NCBI RefSeq assembly: GCF_000146675.1
Contig: NZ_GL397214.1
Span: forward strand, 230,078-294,077
Reading direction: 5' to 3'
DNA from: Hoylesella marshii DSM 16973 = JCM 13450
GTDB taxonomy: Bacteria > Bacteroidota > Bacteroidia > Bacteroidales > Bacteroidaceae
Length of the DNA stretch: 64,000 bases
Shown here piece after piece: positions 33,891 through 42,819 of the stretch. A program made the translations under genes and the position numbers. Below the pieces are notes generated by a model. That model searched no databases and was not told the DNA's origin. It saw only the letters and a list, made by a program, of their open reading frames with translations. The number at the start of each line of letters is the position of its first letter. The first letter of the stretch is position 1.

Positions 33891-35237
33891 TCAGATTCCT
33901 GTATAGTTGCGAGGGGTAATGGCTTTCAATTCTTTTTTCACCTCGGGCGAAATATGAAGCGTATCGATAAATGCACTGATACTTTCGTGTGAGATATGGG
34001 TGTTGGTACGTGTGAGTGCTTTCAATGCTTCGTAGGGATGCGGATAGCCCTCGCGTCGCAGTATGGTTTGTATGGCTTCGGCCACTACGGCCCAGTTTTC
34101 GTCGAGGTCGCGGGCAATCTTATCTTCGTTGAGAATGAGTTTGCGCAGGCCTTTCAGTGTGCTTTGTATGGCGATGATGCTATGCCCGAGGGGTACGCCG
34201 ATGTTGCGAAGTACCGTGGAGTCGGTAAGGTCTCGCTGCAAACGACTGACGGGCAGCTTTTGTGCGAGAAACGCAAAGATGGCGTTGGCGATACCCACGT
34301 TTCCCTCGCTGTTTTCGTAATCGATAGGATTCACTTTGTGGGGCATAGCACTTGAGCCTACCTCACCCGCTTTAATTTTCTGTTTAAAGTAATCGGCCGA
34401 GATATACATCCAGAAGTCGCGGTTAAGGTCGAGAATGATGGTGTTCAGTCGGCGGATAGCATCAAATACGGAGGCCAGATAGTCGTAGTTGCTGATTTGT
34501 GTGGTATATTCTTCGCGATGCAGACCGAGGACTTCGGTTACGAAACGGTTGCCGAAGTCTGCCCAATCATATTCGGGATAGGCCACGTGGTGGGCATTGA
34601 AGTTGCCTGTGGCACCGCCGAATTTGGCTGTCTGTTTACAGGCTTTCAGCGTATTGAGCTGCTCTGTAAGTCGATAGACGTAGACCCTGATTTCTTTGCC
34701 TAATCGTGTGGGCGATGCGGGCTGCCCGTGGGTGCGTGCCAGCATAGGAACGTCTTTCCATGCGTCGGCAAGGTGGCGTAATTGTTCGATGAGTTCTTCC
34801 ATCTGCGGCTCATACACCTCTTCCAGTGCTTCTTTCAGCGAGAGGGGTACCGACGTGTTGTTGATGTCTTGCGAGGTAAGGCCGAAATGCACGAACTCTT
34901 TGTATGCCTCGGGGATGCCAATACGATCGAAAGCCTCTTTGATAAAGTATTCCACGGCTTTCACGTCGTGGTTGGTAATGTTTTCGATATCTTTCACACG
35001 ACGGGCATCCGTTTCCGAGAAGTCGGTATAGAGGCTGCGAAGTTGCGGGAAATATGTTGCGGAAAAATCGGAAAGTTGCGGCAAAGGCAGCTGGCACAGT
35101 GCAATGAAATATTCTATTTCTACGCGTACTCGGTATCTGATAAGTGCATATTCGGAGAAATACTCGGCCAATCGTTCTGTTTTGTTGCGGTAACGCCCGT
35201 CGATAGGCGAGATAGCTGTCAGGTTGTTAAGCGTCAT
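33891..35237 (-). CDS. purB: Adenylosuccinate lyase
   Basis: Acts twice in purine synthesis: splits SAICAR and adenylosuccinate, releasing fumarate. 448 residues; fumarase/aspartase superfamily signature GSSAMPHKVNPIDYENSEG, plus TSQDINNTSVPL and ARTHGQPASPTRLGKE. First gene of the purB-rluB-asnS transcript; a minus-strand TAATTTTGC at 35257-35265 is a likely -7 box. Confidence 0.97.
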   Translation of the reverse strand: MTLNNLTAISPIDGRYRNKTERLAEYFSEYALIRYRVRVEIEYFIALCQLPLPQLSDFSATYFPQLRSLYTDFSETDARRVKDIENITNHDVKAVEYFIKEAFDRIGIPEAYKEFVHFGLTSQDINNTSVPLSLKEALEEVYEPQMEELIEQLRHLADAWKDVPMLARTHGQPASPTRLGKEIRVYVYRLTEQLNTLKACKQTAKFGGATGNFNAHHVAYPEYDWADFGNRFVTEVLGLHREEYTTQISNYDYLASVFDAIRRLNTIILDLNRDFWMYISADYFKQKIKAGEVGSSAMPHKVNPIDYENSEGNVGIANAIFAFLAQKLPVSRLQRDLTDSTVLRNIGVPLGHSIIAIQSTLKGLRKLILNEDKIARDLDENWAVVAEAIQTILRREGYPHPYEALKALTRTNTHISHESISAFIDTLHISPEVKKELKAITPRNYTGI

Positions 35238-35399
35238 GGCGTTTTTGTTATTTCGGGCAAAATTACGAATTAATCTTGATATAGGTGCTGTTGGTGCCTT
35301 TAAAGTATTATAAAATTGACCTTATCGGATGCCGGCGCTTCAAGCGCCACAGCCCAATCAACTTCGACAATCCGAGAATCATTGATGCTTTGCTTCTGT

Positions 35400-36299
35400 T
35401 TAGTCGTACAGATTGTCTTCTTTGCTCTCCGGCTTGCCGATGGTAAGGTTGACCAAGTCGTAGTAGCTTCCGTTGTAGACGTTGAAGTCCACGTAGCCTT
35501 TGATGCCGGGCAGTCGTCCCACGTCCGTGTGTTGCCAGAACTTCCACCGACCTTTATATTCCATGGTGTCCACATAGTAGTGGGCAATCCAGTAGGGATA
35601 ATCGTCGAAGCGTTCGTCGTTAAGGTAAGCGAGTTTGAATTTATAATAGGTGTAGAGGATGGGCTTCACGTGATAGCGGTCTTCCACCACATGAAGCCAT
35701 GTGAGGATGTCGCGTTTGAAATCTTCTACCGAGCGGTCTTTGGGCTTGTGCTCCACGTCGAGGACGGGCGGCAGGTCACCATCTTCCAAGTGTACTTGTT
35801 TTAAGAAGTAGTAGGCTTGCTCGCGCGCACTGCTACGGTTGCTCCAGAAATGGTAGGCACCGCGGATGAATCCGTGTTCGCGGGCTTGGTAGAAGTTGTC
35901 GTTGAAATTGTCGTCCAAGTGCTTTGCGCCTTCGGTGGCTTTGATAAAGATGAATCGCACGGGTGAACCTTCTATTTGGGCATTGCGTTGCAGTTCGTCC
36001 CAGTTGATGTCGCTTTGATAGTGGGAGATGTCGATGCCGTGTATCTCATAGCCGTCGGGGAAGTTGATGTCACCATAAAGTGCTCGCCATCGGAAGCCGG
36101 TAGGACTGACGAAGAAATAATAGAAGCCCCACGTGTAGAGTGTCAATACGCATAGCCCACCGAGCCATAAAGCCCAAGCGGGATATTTACGCAGGAAGCG
36201 CGGTCGTCGCGGATGTAGACGCAGATGAGGTGTACGCCGACGGTGACTGCGCGGTGCTGTGGTCGTCTTCTTTCTTGTGGCTCGTCGTGTTCCGGTCAT
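35400..36299 (-). CDS. GH25 lysozyme with basic N-terminal tail and membrane anchor
   Basis: A 299-residue type II membrane protein. Residues 1-38 are extremely basic (about a third Arg/Lys, e.g. RRATRKKTTT, PHLRLHPRRPRFLRK), then a transmembrane helix (about 41-64), then the GH25 domain in the periplasm: YEIHGIDISHYQ with D90, FIFIKATEGAKHLD, RGAYHFWS and PVLDVEH (D181, E183 the catalytic pair). Cleaves the MurNAc-GlcNAc bond of peptidoglycan. Start at ATG 36299. Lies 66 bases downstream of pfp. Confidence 0.88.
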   Translation of the reverse strand: MTGTRRATRKKTTTAPRSHRRRTPHLRLHPRRPRFLRKYPAWALWLGGLCVLTLYTWGFYYFFVSPTGFRWRALYGDINFPDGYEIHGIDISHYQSDINWDELQRNAQIEGSPVRFIFIKATEGAKHLDDNFNDNFYQAREHGFIRGAYHFWSNRSSAREQAYYFLKQVHLEDGDLPPVLDVEHKPKDRSVEDFKRDILTWLHVVEDRYHVKPILYTYYKFKLAYLNDERFDDYPYWIAHYYVDTMEYKGRWKFWQHTDVGRLPGIKGYVDFNVYNGSYYDLVNLTIGKPESKEDNLYD

Positions 36300-36365
36300 T
36301 ATGAAACGTAGAAGTACAAGGACGCAGCGCATCCTTGTACTTGCTTTGACTTGTATGTATGAGAT

Positions 36366-38006
36366 TTATTCATGCTCCAGCTGAAGCGTTTTCGTGGTGC
36401 TGTCGCATACCGAGCTTGGCCCCCAGTATTGTATCGGTCCGGGATAGATGTAGGCCGTTTCACGCGCCCAACGTTTGCGTTGTGCCACAAACGTCTTGAA
36501 AGGTTTCCCGTTGAGGTCTACGAGTGCTTTGCGGATAACGGGTTTCATCTCGCCGTTACGCCGCTCAATATTCATCATCATCGTAATGGGCACGCCGCCG
36601 GCTTTCCATTCGTCGGTGTCGGCTGTTGTATTTTTCACCACGGCCATGTAACCCGTTTTTCCGTTGGCGATGAGCTGTGCGGCACTCACGCCGAGTGAGT
36701 AGCAATAGTCGGCATCGAAGTTCGACGGACAAGCGCAACGTCCCTCATAGCCGAGGAAATGGTGGATCGAGGCAAAGTGTCCCGTGAACCGGCCTTCTTT
36801 TTTCCATGTGTCGAGCAGGGCTTCTACCATGTCGGAGAGCAGGCGTTCGGTCTCGATGAGCGACACCTGTACGTTGCCGTGCGGGTCTCTGTCGAGCGAC
36901 AGCTGACGGGCAACGCCCTCGGGCAATGTCTCAAATGTAGCGGCATTGGCCTTTGAAAGATGCGACAGAATGTAAGCACGCTGGGCTTCGTCGTCAAGGT
37001 GGCGATATTCTGCGCCGTGCTGGGCGAGCAAATCATTCAGTTCTTGTATCAATCGGCCAATGGCGGGGATGAACTCAATCAGTCCTTCGGGCACGAGTAC
37101 CACGCCGAAGTTATTACCATCGGCAGCACGCATGGCCACGGCTTCGGCAATTTGCTCCACAATCTCGTTGAGTGTAAGGTCTTTTGCTTCCACTTCTTCG
37201 GAAATGATGCAGATGTTGGGCTGACATTGCAAGGCGCATTCGAGGGCGATGTGGCTGGCCGAGCGTCCCATCATCTTGATGAAATGCCAGTATTTGCGTG
37301 CCGAGTTGCTGTCGCGCTCAATGTTGCCGATGAGTTCGCAATAAGTTTTCGTAGCAGTATCGAAACCAAATGAAGCCTCTATCTGGTCGTTTTTCAAATC
37401 GCCGTCTATCGTCTTCGGGCATCCTATCACCTGTACGCCGTAGTTCTTTTCCGCATAATATTCGGCCAGCACGCAGGCGTTAGTGTTGGAATCGTCACCA
37501 CCGATAATAACGAGTGCCTGTATATCGAGTTGGCGGAGAATTTCGTACCCTTTTTCAAACTGCTCCACGGTTTCTAACTTTGTGCGCCCGCTTCCTATCA
37601 TGTCGAAGCCACCGGTGTTGCGGTATTCACCTATGAAATCGGGTGTCAGTTCCATGTAATTGTGGTCTACCAAGCCCCCGGGTCCCATGAGGAATCCGTA
37701 GATATGATTGTCGGGATGGAGTTGCTTCACGGCATCAACCAAACCGCAGATGACGTTGTGTCCGCCCGGTGCTTGTCCGCCACTCAGAATCACGCCAACA
37801 TTCAGTCGTTTCGACGGATGACTCTCTCCCTTAACAAATTCCACGAGAGGCATCCCGTATGTATGAGGGAATAGTTTCTTGATTTCGTCTTTGTTATCCA
37901 CGCTCTGTGTCGGAGTTCCTTCTTCAATCTTTACTGCACCTTGGAGAGCTTTAGGCAACTTAGGCCTGTATGCTGCTCTTTCCTTTTGCAATGCACTTTT
38001 TTCCAT
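36366..38006 (-). CDS. pfp: Pyrophosphate-dependent phosphofructokinase
   Basis: Phosphorylates fructose 6-phosphate using PPi, reversible glycolytic step. 546 residues, the long beta-type form. GVILSGGQAPGGHNVICGL for the phosphate loop; VIIGGDDSNTNACVLAE, where GGDD rather than GGDG marks PPi use; GCPKTIDGDLKN catalytic loop; MGRSASHIALECAL. A minus-strand TAATTTTGC box at 38113-38121 is its likely promoter. Monocistronic or followed by the GH25 gene. Confidence 0.95.
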   Translation of the reverse strand: MEKSALQKERAAYRPKLPKALQGAVKIEEGTPTQSVDNKDEIKKLFPHTYGMPLVEFVKGESHPSKRLNVGVILSGGQAPGGHNVICGLVDAVKQLHPDNHIYGFLMGPGGLVDHNYMELTPDFIGEYRNTGGFDMIGSGRTKLETVEQFEKGYEILRQLDIQALVIIGGDDSNTNACVLAEYYAEKNYGVQVIGCPKTIDGDLKNDQIEASFGFDTATKTYCELIGNIERDSNSARKYWHFIKMMGRSASHIALECALQCQPNICIISEEVEAKDLTLNEIVEQIAEAVAMRAADGNNFGVVLVPEGLIEFIPAIGRLIQELNDLLAQHGAEYRHLDDEAQRAYILSHLSKANAATFETLPEGVARQLSLDRDPHGNVQVSLIETERLLSDMVEALLDTWKKEGRFTGHFASIHHFLGYEGRCACPSNFDADYCYSLGVSAAQLIANGKTGYMAVVKNTTADTDEWKAGGVPITMMMNIERRNGEMKPVIRKALVDLNGKPFKTFVAQRKRWARETAYIYPGPIQYWGPSSVCDSTTKTLQLEHE

Positions 38007-38205
38007 TTCTACTAAAAATTAATGTTTAATGAACCGTTTGCGGTTCTTTCATTTTATCTATTCTTGTCTGTTATCAATAAGCCTAAAAACAAAGCTACCT
38101 ATTTTATTGCTTGCAAAATTACGGATTTTCTGCGACATAATACCGATTCGGGATGAGAAAATGTTTCTTTGCTATTGTCGCTCCATGGAGAATCCTTTGC
38201 TGCAT

Positions 38206-39303
38206 TCACATTTTCGATTGATAGAAATCGAGATAAGTCTGTGCCACTTTTATATAATCATGATGACGGTTTACATATTCGATGCTCTGCTGTTGCAGTC
38301 GAGCGATGTCCACTTTGCCGGTTGCTAAACGCTCCAATGCCTCACAGACACTTTCCTTATAGGGCAATACATTGATGATGGGACGCAATTCATCCTCGCC
38401 GAGTATCTTGTAATTCTCAGGCTCTCCACCGCCCACACATACAATACCTTTCGACATGGCCAGCAGCGTATTCATCGATGGTGTGTAGCTATACAGTTGG
38501 TCGAGCAGCACATCGGCTTTGTCCATCATCTGCTCGTATTGCACGAAAGGCACGTTTTCGGCTACGATGAGTTCTATGCTGTCGGGATGACGCGAGGCCG
38601 TTTCGCGGGCGACTTCAAGCAGAATATCTGTACCTTTGTAAGCATTGCGGCTACGATTGATGCCGATGAACAGGCGCAAACGTCGATTCTTGTCGTAGGG
38701 AACGAACGGGTGTTCGGGCAAACGGATGGGAAACGGAATGAAGCAAGTTTTATTTGGAAAGTTTGGATGATAGCATGCCCAATATTCGTAAAGGCCGGCA
38801 ATAATGCCGTCGCAATCTTCAGCCACGTATCGGTTAAGTCGTTCTTTGCCCGTTCCTATCCAGTCGTGCCGTTCGTTCATGGCATCTGCATCGGTGCGCA
38901 AGGTCTCGCCGATGTTGAAATCGCTGTATCTGAACGGTCGATTGTGGCAACATGTGTGTACCCAATAGTAGTCCATACCGAATGCACCGAGAAAAACGCG
39001 CCCGTTGTGGCGGCGTAGATAGCGATAAATAGGGAAGATGCGTTCGGCGCGGAGTTCGAGAAACATGGGATTGATGAGCTGCACCACGTCGTAACCACGC
39101 AAGCGGGGAAGCAACGCATACAATCGTGCCATATAGGCAATGCCACCCCATTTGCCTGTAGTGCGTGCGAGATTGATGTCACGGGGATAGTCTTTCCAAA
39201 AGTCCCCATTGGAAACTACGGTCACGCTATGCCCCAAGGTGCGCAGTCCCTCGGCCAGAGTATGGTGCACGTTGCTGTATTCGCCCAATAACAGTATGTT
39301 CAT
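38206..39303 (-). CDS. Glycosyltransferase, GT-B fold
   Basis: A 365-residue cytoplasmic glycosyltransferase. N-terminal MNILLLGEYSNVHHTLAEGL, YDVVQLINPMFL; the C-terminal half has the GT4-like nucleotide-sugar region (FIGINRSRNAYKGTDILLEV, VLLDQLYSYTPSMNTLLAM, GGGEPENYKILGEDELRPI). Start ATG 39303 overlaps the stop of the preceding gene (ATGA), so it is translationally coupled. Last gene of the three-gene glycosyltransferase operon; probably lipopolysaccharide or surface polysaccharide synthesis, exact sugar unknown. Confidence 0.82.
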   Translation of the reverse strand: MNILLLGEYSNVHHTLAEGLRTLGHSVTVVSNGDFWKDYPRDINLARTTGKWGGIAYMARLYALLPRLRGYDVVQLINPMFLELRAERIFPIYRYLRRHNGRVFLGAFGMDYYWVHTCCHNRPFRYSDFNIGETLRTDADAMNERHDWIGTGKERLNRYVAEDCDGIIAGLYEYWACYHPNFPNKTCFIPFPIRLPEHPFVPYDKNRRLRLFIGINRSRNAYKGTDILLEVARETASRHPDSIELIVAENVPFVQYEQMMDKADVLLDQLYSYTPSMNTLLAMSKGIVCVGGGEPENYKILGEDELRPIINVLPYKESVCEALERLATGKVDIARLQQQSIEYVNRHHDYIKVAQTYLDFYQSKM

Positions 39304-40241
39304 ATCGGAAGGTGTGGAATCAGTTGGCAGAGCAGACGGCGTCCCGTTCGATGGTTTGCAAGACGGCGAAACCATTGGTATTTTCTTGTATAGGACTTGT
39401 CGGGTAGTGGGAAGAGACCTTTTTCATACAGTCGACTGACGCGCTTCTCTAACTGCCGATACGAGCGGGTCTGCATGATTATGTTGTAGAGATAGTCCAT
39501 TGTGAGTTGTGCTACCCTGCGTTGTAAGGCTTCGCTGTTGATGGCCGTTGCTTTTGTTGCCATGAGGTGGAGGCGCCGGATAACATCTTCTTGGTCGGCA
39601 AGGCGTTTCATCACGCTTCGACTGTCAGTGCGTTGCATGATCGAATCTTCTCGGATGCGGTAGTAATATGCTTCGGCATCAGTGGCAAACACACGCTCTG
39701 CCCGCAACAGAAGTTGAGGTGTAAACTCTTCATCTTCGTGGTAGATGCCCTCGCGGAAACGCAGATTCCCTAATATTTGCCGACGGAAAAGGTAACCCCA
39801 AGCTGCCGCACGGATGTTGTTGTGGCGCATATAGCAGGCACCGTCCATAGGGGCATTGAAATGCAAGGGGATATTCCCTGTCTTGTTTCTTGATGAATGG
39901 AAGAGTACGAGGTCGGGTTGCTCATAGCGCATGATGTCGAGACAATGCTCGTAAGGTGTGCGTATCAGGAAATCGTCGGCATCTATCAATTGTATATAGT
40001 CGCCCTTGCACAGCCGAAGTCCTGTATTACGGGCATTACTCAGTCCGCCGTTCTTCTGTCTCACGTACACGATTTGGTCTATGATGTCGTGCAAATCAGC
40101 AATCGGAGCATGTTCCGAACCGTCATCGATGACAATTATCTCGCGTTCGTTTTCCTTCAGCGACAGTGCGAGAATGCTGTCAATACACTCGCGGAGCATA
40201 TCAACAGGGATGTTATAACAAGGGATGATGAAACTAATCAT
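39300..40241 (-). CDS. Glycosyltransferase family 2
   Basis: A 313-residue GT-A enzyme: MISFIIPCYNIPVDML, IIVIDDGSEHAP, QKNGGLSNARNTGLRLCKG, QLIDADDFL (DAD as the metal-binding DxD equivalent), later IYHEDEEFTPQLLLRAE. Start at ATG 40241, two bases after the previous stop; the upstream extension (to 40283) is rejected because it runs into the previous gene and adds nothing family-like. Middle gene of the operon. Confidence 0.9.
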   Translation of the reverse strand: MISFIIPCYNIPVDMLRECIDSILALSLKENEREIIVIDDGSEHAPIADLHDIIDQIVYVRQKNGGLSNARNTGLRLCKGDYIQLIDADDFLIRTPYEHCLDIMRYEQPDLVLFHSSRNKTGNIPLHFNAPMDGACYMRHNNIRAAAWGYLFRRQILGNLRFREGIYHEDEEFTPQLLLRAERVFATDAEAYYYRIREDSIMQRTDSRSVMKRLADQEDVIRRLHLMATKATAINSEALQRRVAQLTMDYLYNIIMQTRSYRQLEKRVSRLYEKGLFPLPDKSYTRKYQWFRRLANHRTGRRLLCQLIPHLPI

Positions 40242-40243
40242 TG

Positions 40244-41185
40244 TTATTTTCGGTATTTGCTGATGAATTGATGAATGCGACATAGGCTTTTCATACCCGA
40301 TGCTTTGAGTATCAGTGCTTTCAGTAGGGCTGTAAGGGGCAGGTTGCAGCTTAGGATAGTGCGCAATGGAATCTTCTCTTTAGGCAATAGGAGCCGTGTG
40401 TCGCCCATGCGGAAAATATCTATCTGAATATTAACTAAATGCAGATAATAGCGCATGCGTGCCTCTGGTGAAGCTTTCTGCGGAGAGATGTATTCTTGGC
40501 GGATAAGCAAATGCCATTCTAACAGTTGCCGCAAATCCTCGCAACGGGCAGATGCAGTGATGCCCTCGTTGTTCTTCCAATAGTAATAAAGGCCGCTGCT
40601 GATGGTCAGAATATTGGCAGAGGCCTGCAAGAGACGTGCCGTGGTGATGATGTCTTCAAACACTTTGCTGCGAGGAAAGCGAATTTCGTGGAAGAGGCAG
40701 CGACGATACACTTTGTTCCAAGCATAGGCATGCAGGTAGCCTTGTTGCTCTATCCAATACGCATGCAGGTCTGTATAGCCATGGTTGCCAAGCGAAAGAT
40801 ACTGTTGGCGAGAGCTTCCGTAGCCTACAACCACAGGAAACTCCACAATATTGTATTCCGTATGACGTTTGAGAGCTTGCAGGGCTTCAGACAAGGTGTC
40901 AGGAGCGAGCGTGTCGTCGGAATCTATGAAAGCGATGAATTCACCCTGTGCGTGTGTCAGACCTGTGTTGCGTGCTTCGCTCAGTCCGCCGTTCAGTTGA
41001 TGGATAACCTTGATTCGCTTGTCGTTCTTTGCCCATTCGTCACACATTTGGGGGCATTTGTCGGGCGAACCGTCATCTACCAATATCATTTCCCAATCCA
41101 CAAACGACTGTTGTCGCACGCTTTCGATGCAGCGGTCGAGCACATGTTCTACGCGATAAACGGGGATAATGATACTTAACTTCAT
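40244..41185 (-). CDS. Glycosyltransferase family 2
   Basis: A 313-residue GT-A enzyme closely similar in plan to its downstream neighbour: MKLSIIIPVYRVEHVL, MILVDDGSPDKCP, HQLNGGLSEARNTGLTHAQG, FIDSDDTLAPDTL (DSD metal site), FPRSKVFEDIITTARLL. Start ATG 41185, directly after a consensus promoter at 41199-41232. First gene of the operon. Confidence 0.92.
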   Translation of the reverse strand: MKLSIIIPVYRVEHVLDRCIESVRQQSFVDWEMILVDDGSPDKCPQMCDEWAKNDKRIKVIHQLNGGLSEARNTGLTHAQGEFIAFIDSDDTLAPDTLSEALQALKRHTEYNIVEFPVVVGYGSSRQQYLSLGNHGYTDLHAYWIEQQGYLHAYAWNKVYRRCLFHEIRFPRSKVFEDIITTARLLQASANILTISSGLYYYWKNNEGITASARCEDLRQLLEWHLLIRQEYISPQKASPEARMRYYLHLVNIQIDIFRMGDTRLLLPKEKIPLRTILSCNLPLTALLKALILKASGMKSLCRIHQFISKYRK

Positions 41186-41198
41186 ATGCTTTTCTTTT

Positions 41199-41232
41199 GC
41201 AAAGGTAACTTCTTTTTTTGAGTTATTGCAAA
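41199..41232 (-). promoter_or_regulatory. Promoter of the glycosyltransferase operon
   Basis: Minus strand: TTTG (41229-41232), 21 bases, TACCTTTGC (41199-41207), 14 bases before ATG 41185. The short leader is notable. Confidence 0.8.
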
Positions 41233-41312
41233 GTCTTTGAAACAATATATTGCTTCTAAGGAACTGCTCTTGGGATAATTATTATTACATTTGCAGTAAA
41301 AATAGACGAACA

Positions 41313-42152
41313 ATGATTATTTTTCCCTGTGCAAAGATTAATTTGGGGCTCAATGTCGTATCTCGGCGGAACGATGGTCTCCATGATATTGAGACGGTTT
41401 TCTTACCCATTCCGCTGACGGATGCATTGGAAATCAAGTGCATGGACGAACAATTTCCCGTAGAAGATGCGTGTAACCTGACGATATCGGGCATCTCTGT
41501 CTTTGGTAATGGCGAAGATAATTTGGTGGTTAAGGCGTATCATTTGCTGGCAAAAGACTTTGAGTTGCCGCGTATCTACGCCTATTTGCACAAGCGTATT
41601 CCTGTTCAGGCCGGAATGGGAGGCGGTTCCAGCGATGCCGCCTATATGATAAGGTTGCTCAATGAGCGTTTTTCTCTGAATATGAAACAAAAAGAGATGG
41701 AGGCGTATGCCGGCCGATTAGGGGCTGATTGTGCTTTTTTTATCGCTTCCAAGCCGGCTTTTGCTTTGGGAACAGGAAATATTCTCGAACCTTTCAACGG
41801 CCTTTCCGAGCATTTGAAAGGCTATTACTTAACCATCGTTAAACCCGATATAGCCGTTTCCACCCGAGAGGCTTACAGCTTCATCACTCCCAAACGACCG
41901 GTAAAATGCTGCAAAGACATCGTTGCAAAGCCTGTGGAAACATGGCGGGAGGAATTGACCAACGATTTTGAAGCGCCCATTTTCTCGAATTATCCGACCA
42001 TTGCAGCCATCAAGGAGCAATTGTATAGCCTTGGTGCCTCTTTCGCACTGATGAGCGGAAGCGGAAGTGCTGTGTTTGCCCTCTTTAAGGAACGACCTGT
42101 CCATATAGAGCAAACGTTCGGTCATTACTATACTGCTGTCATGCAACTTTAA
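41313..42152 (+). CDS. ispE: 4-diphosphocytidyl-2-C-methyl-D-erythritol kinase
   Basis: GHMP kinase of the non-mevalonate isoprenoid pathway. 279 residues. CAKINLGLNVVSRRNDGLHDIETVF at the N-terminus (usual AKINLxLxVxxRRxDGxH), ATP loop PVQAGMGGGSSDAAYMI, and C-terminal SFALMSGSGSAVFALF. Start ATG 41313 follows a TACATTTGC box at 41286-41294. The stop codon is directly followed by an inverted-repeat element. Confidence 0.95.
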   Translation: MIIFPCAKINLGLNVVSRRNDGLHDIETVFLPIPLTDALEIKCMDEQFPVEDACNLTISGISVFGNGEDNLVVKAYHLLAKDFELPRIYAYLHKRIPVQAGMGGGSSDAAYMIRLLNERFSLNMKQKEMEAYAGRLGADCAFFIASKPAFALGTGNILEPFNGLSEHLKGYYLTIVKPDIAVSTREAYSFITPKRPVKCCKDIVAKPVETWREELTNDFEAPIFSNYPTIAAIKEQLYSLGASFALMSGSGSAVFALFKERPVHIEQTFGHYYTAVMQL

Positions 42153-42239
42153 GCCCAAATCGGTCATGAGAGCCTGTATAGGAAACCATGTTATCCCTAT
42201 TAAAATGGTAAATAAGCAGTCTCATGACCGATTGGGGTT
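42153..42239. repeat. Inverted-repeat element H5 (short form)
   Basis: About 87 bases: CCCAAATCGGTCATGAGAGC at the left and inverted TCTCATGACCGATTGGGG at the right, around ATCCCTATTAAAATGGTAAA. Starts on the base after the ispE stop codon. Same orientation as the copies at 2927 and 11110. Confidence 0.86.
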
Positions 42240-42265
42240 CAATCTTTACCCTGTTTTGTTTGAAT

Positions 42266-42772
42266 ATGAAAGACAATCAAAATGAAATGTTTCCCGTTGT
42301 AGATGAAGAGGGAAATATCTTAGGAGCTATCTCTCGCGGTGAGGCGCATAACGGTTCAAAGGTTCTTCACCCTGTGGTTCATCTGCATGTGTTCAACAGT
42401 AAAGGCGAATTATACCTGCAAAAACGACCTGCATGGAAAGACATACAGCCCAATAAGTGGGATACGGCCATCGGCGGACATGTGGATTTAGGCGAAAATA
42501 TTGAGCAAGCGTTAGCGCGTGAAGCGCGTGAGGAGTTACAGATAACAGACTTTCAGCCGCAAACCGTGGGGCGTTACGTCTTTGAAGGACTAAGGGAACG
42601 GGAGTTGGTCTACGTCTTCTCCACCGTTTATGACAAGCCTATTACGCCCAACAAGGAAGAGTTGGCTGAAGGAAAATTCTGGTCGCGCGAGGAGATATTG
42701 ACTGCAATAGGCAACGGCATGCTTACTCCTAACTTCGAGGATGAATATTCCGCTTATTGGGGAAGCAAGTGA
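42266..42772 (+). CDS. Nudix hydrolase
   Basis: A 168-residue Nudix enzyme that hydrolyses a nucleoside diphosphate linked to some moiety. The Nudix box is GGHVDLGENIEQALAREA then REELQI, complete with the REAREE glutamates. Upstream strands FPVVDEEGNILGAISRGEAH and HLHVFNSKGELYLQKRP resemble the YfcD/IPP-isomerase-like subgroup; substrate unknown. Start ATG 42266; a farther in-frame start at 42224 would lie inside the inverted-repeat element. Confidence 0.88.
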   Translation: MKDNQNEMFPVVDEEGNILGAISRGEAHNGSKVLHPVVHLHVFNSKGELYLQKRPAWKDIQPNKWDTAIGGHVDLGENIEQALAREAREELQITDFQPQTVGRYVFEGLRERELVYVFSTVYDKPITPNKEELAEGKFWSREEILTAIGNGMLTPNFEDEYSAYWGSK

Positions 42773-42819
42773 GCAGACCCTTCATTGCCTCTTTTCCCAT
42801 ATACATACAGGTGTGTTTG

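Noticed and set aside
35334..35348. GGCGCTT/AAGCGCC palindrome before the GH25 gene's 3' end
   Set aside because: One-base centre and no T run; does not look like a terminator or a repeat family member.
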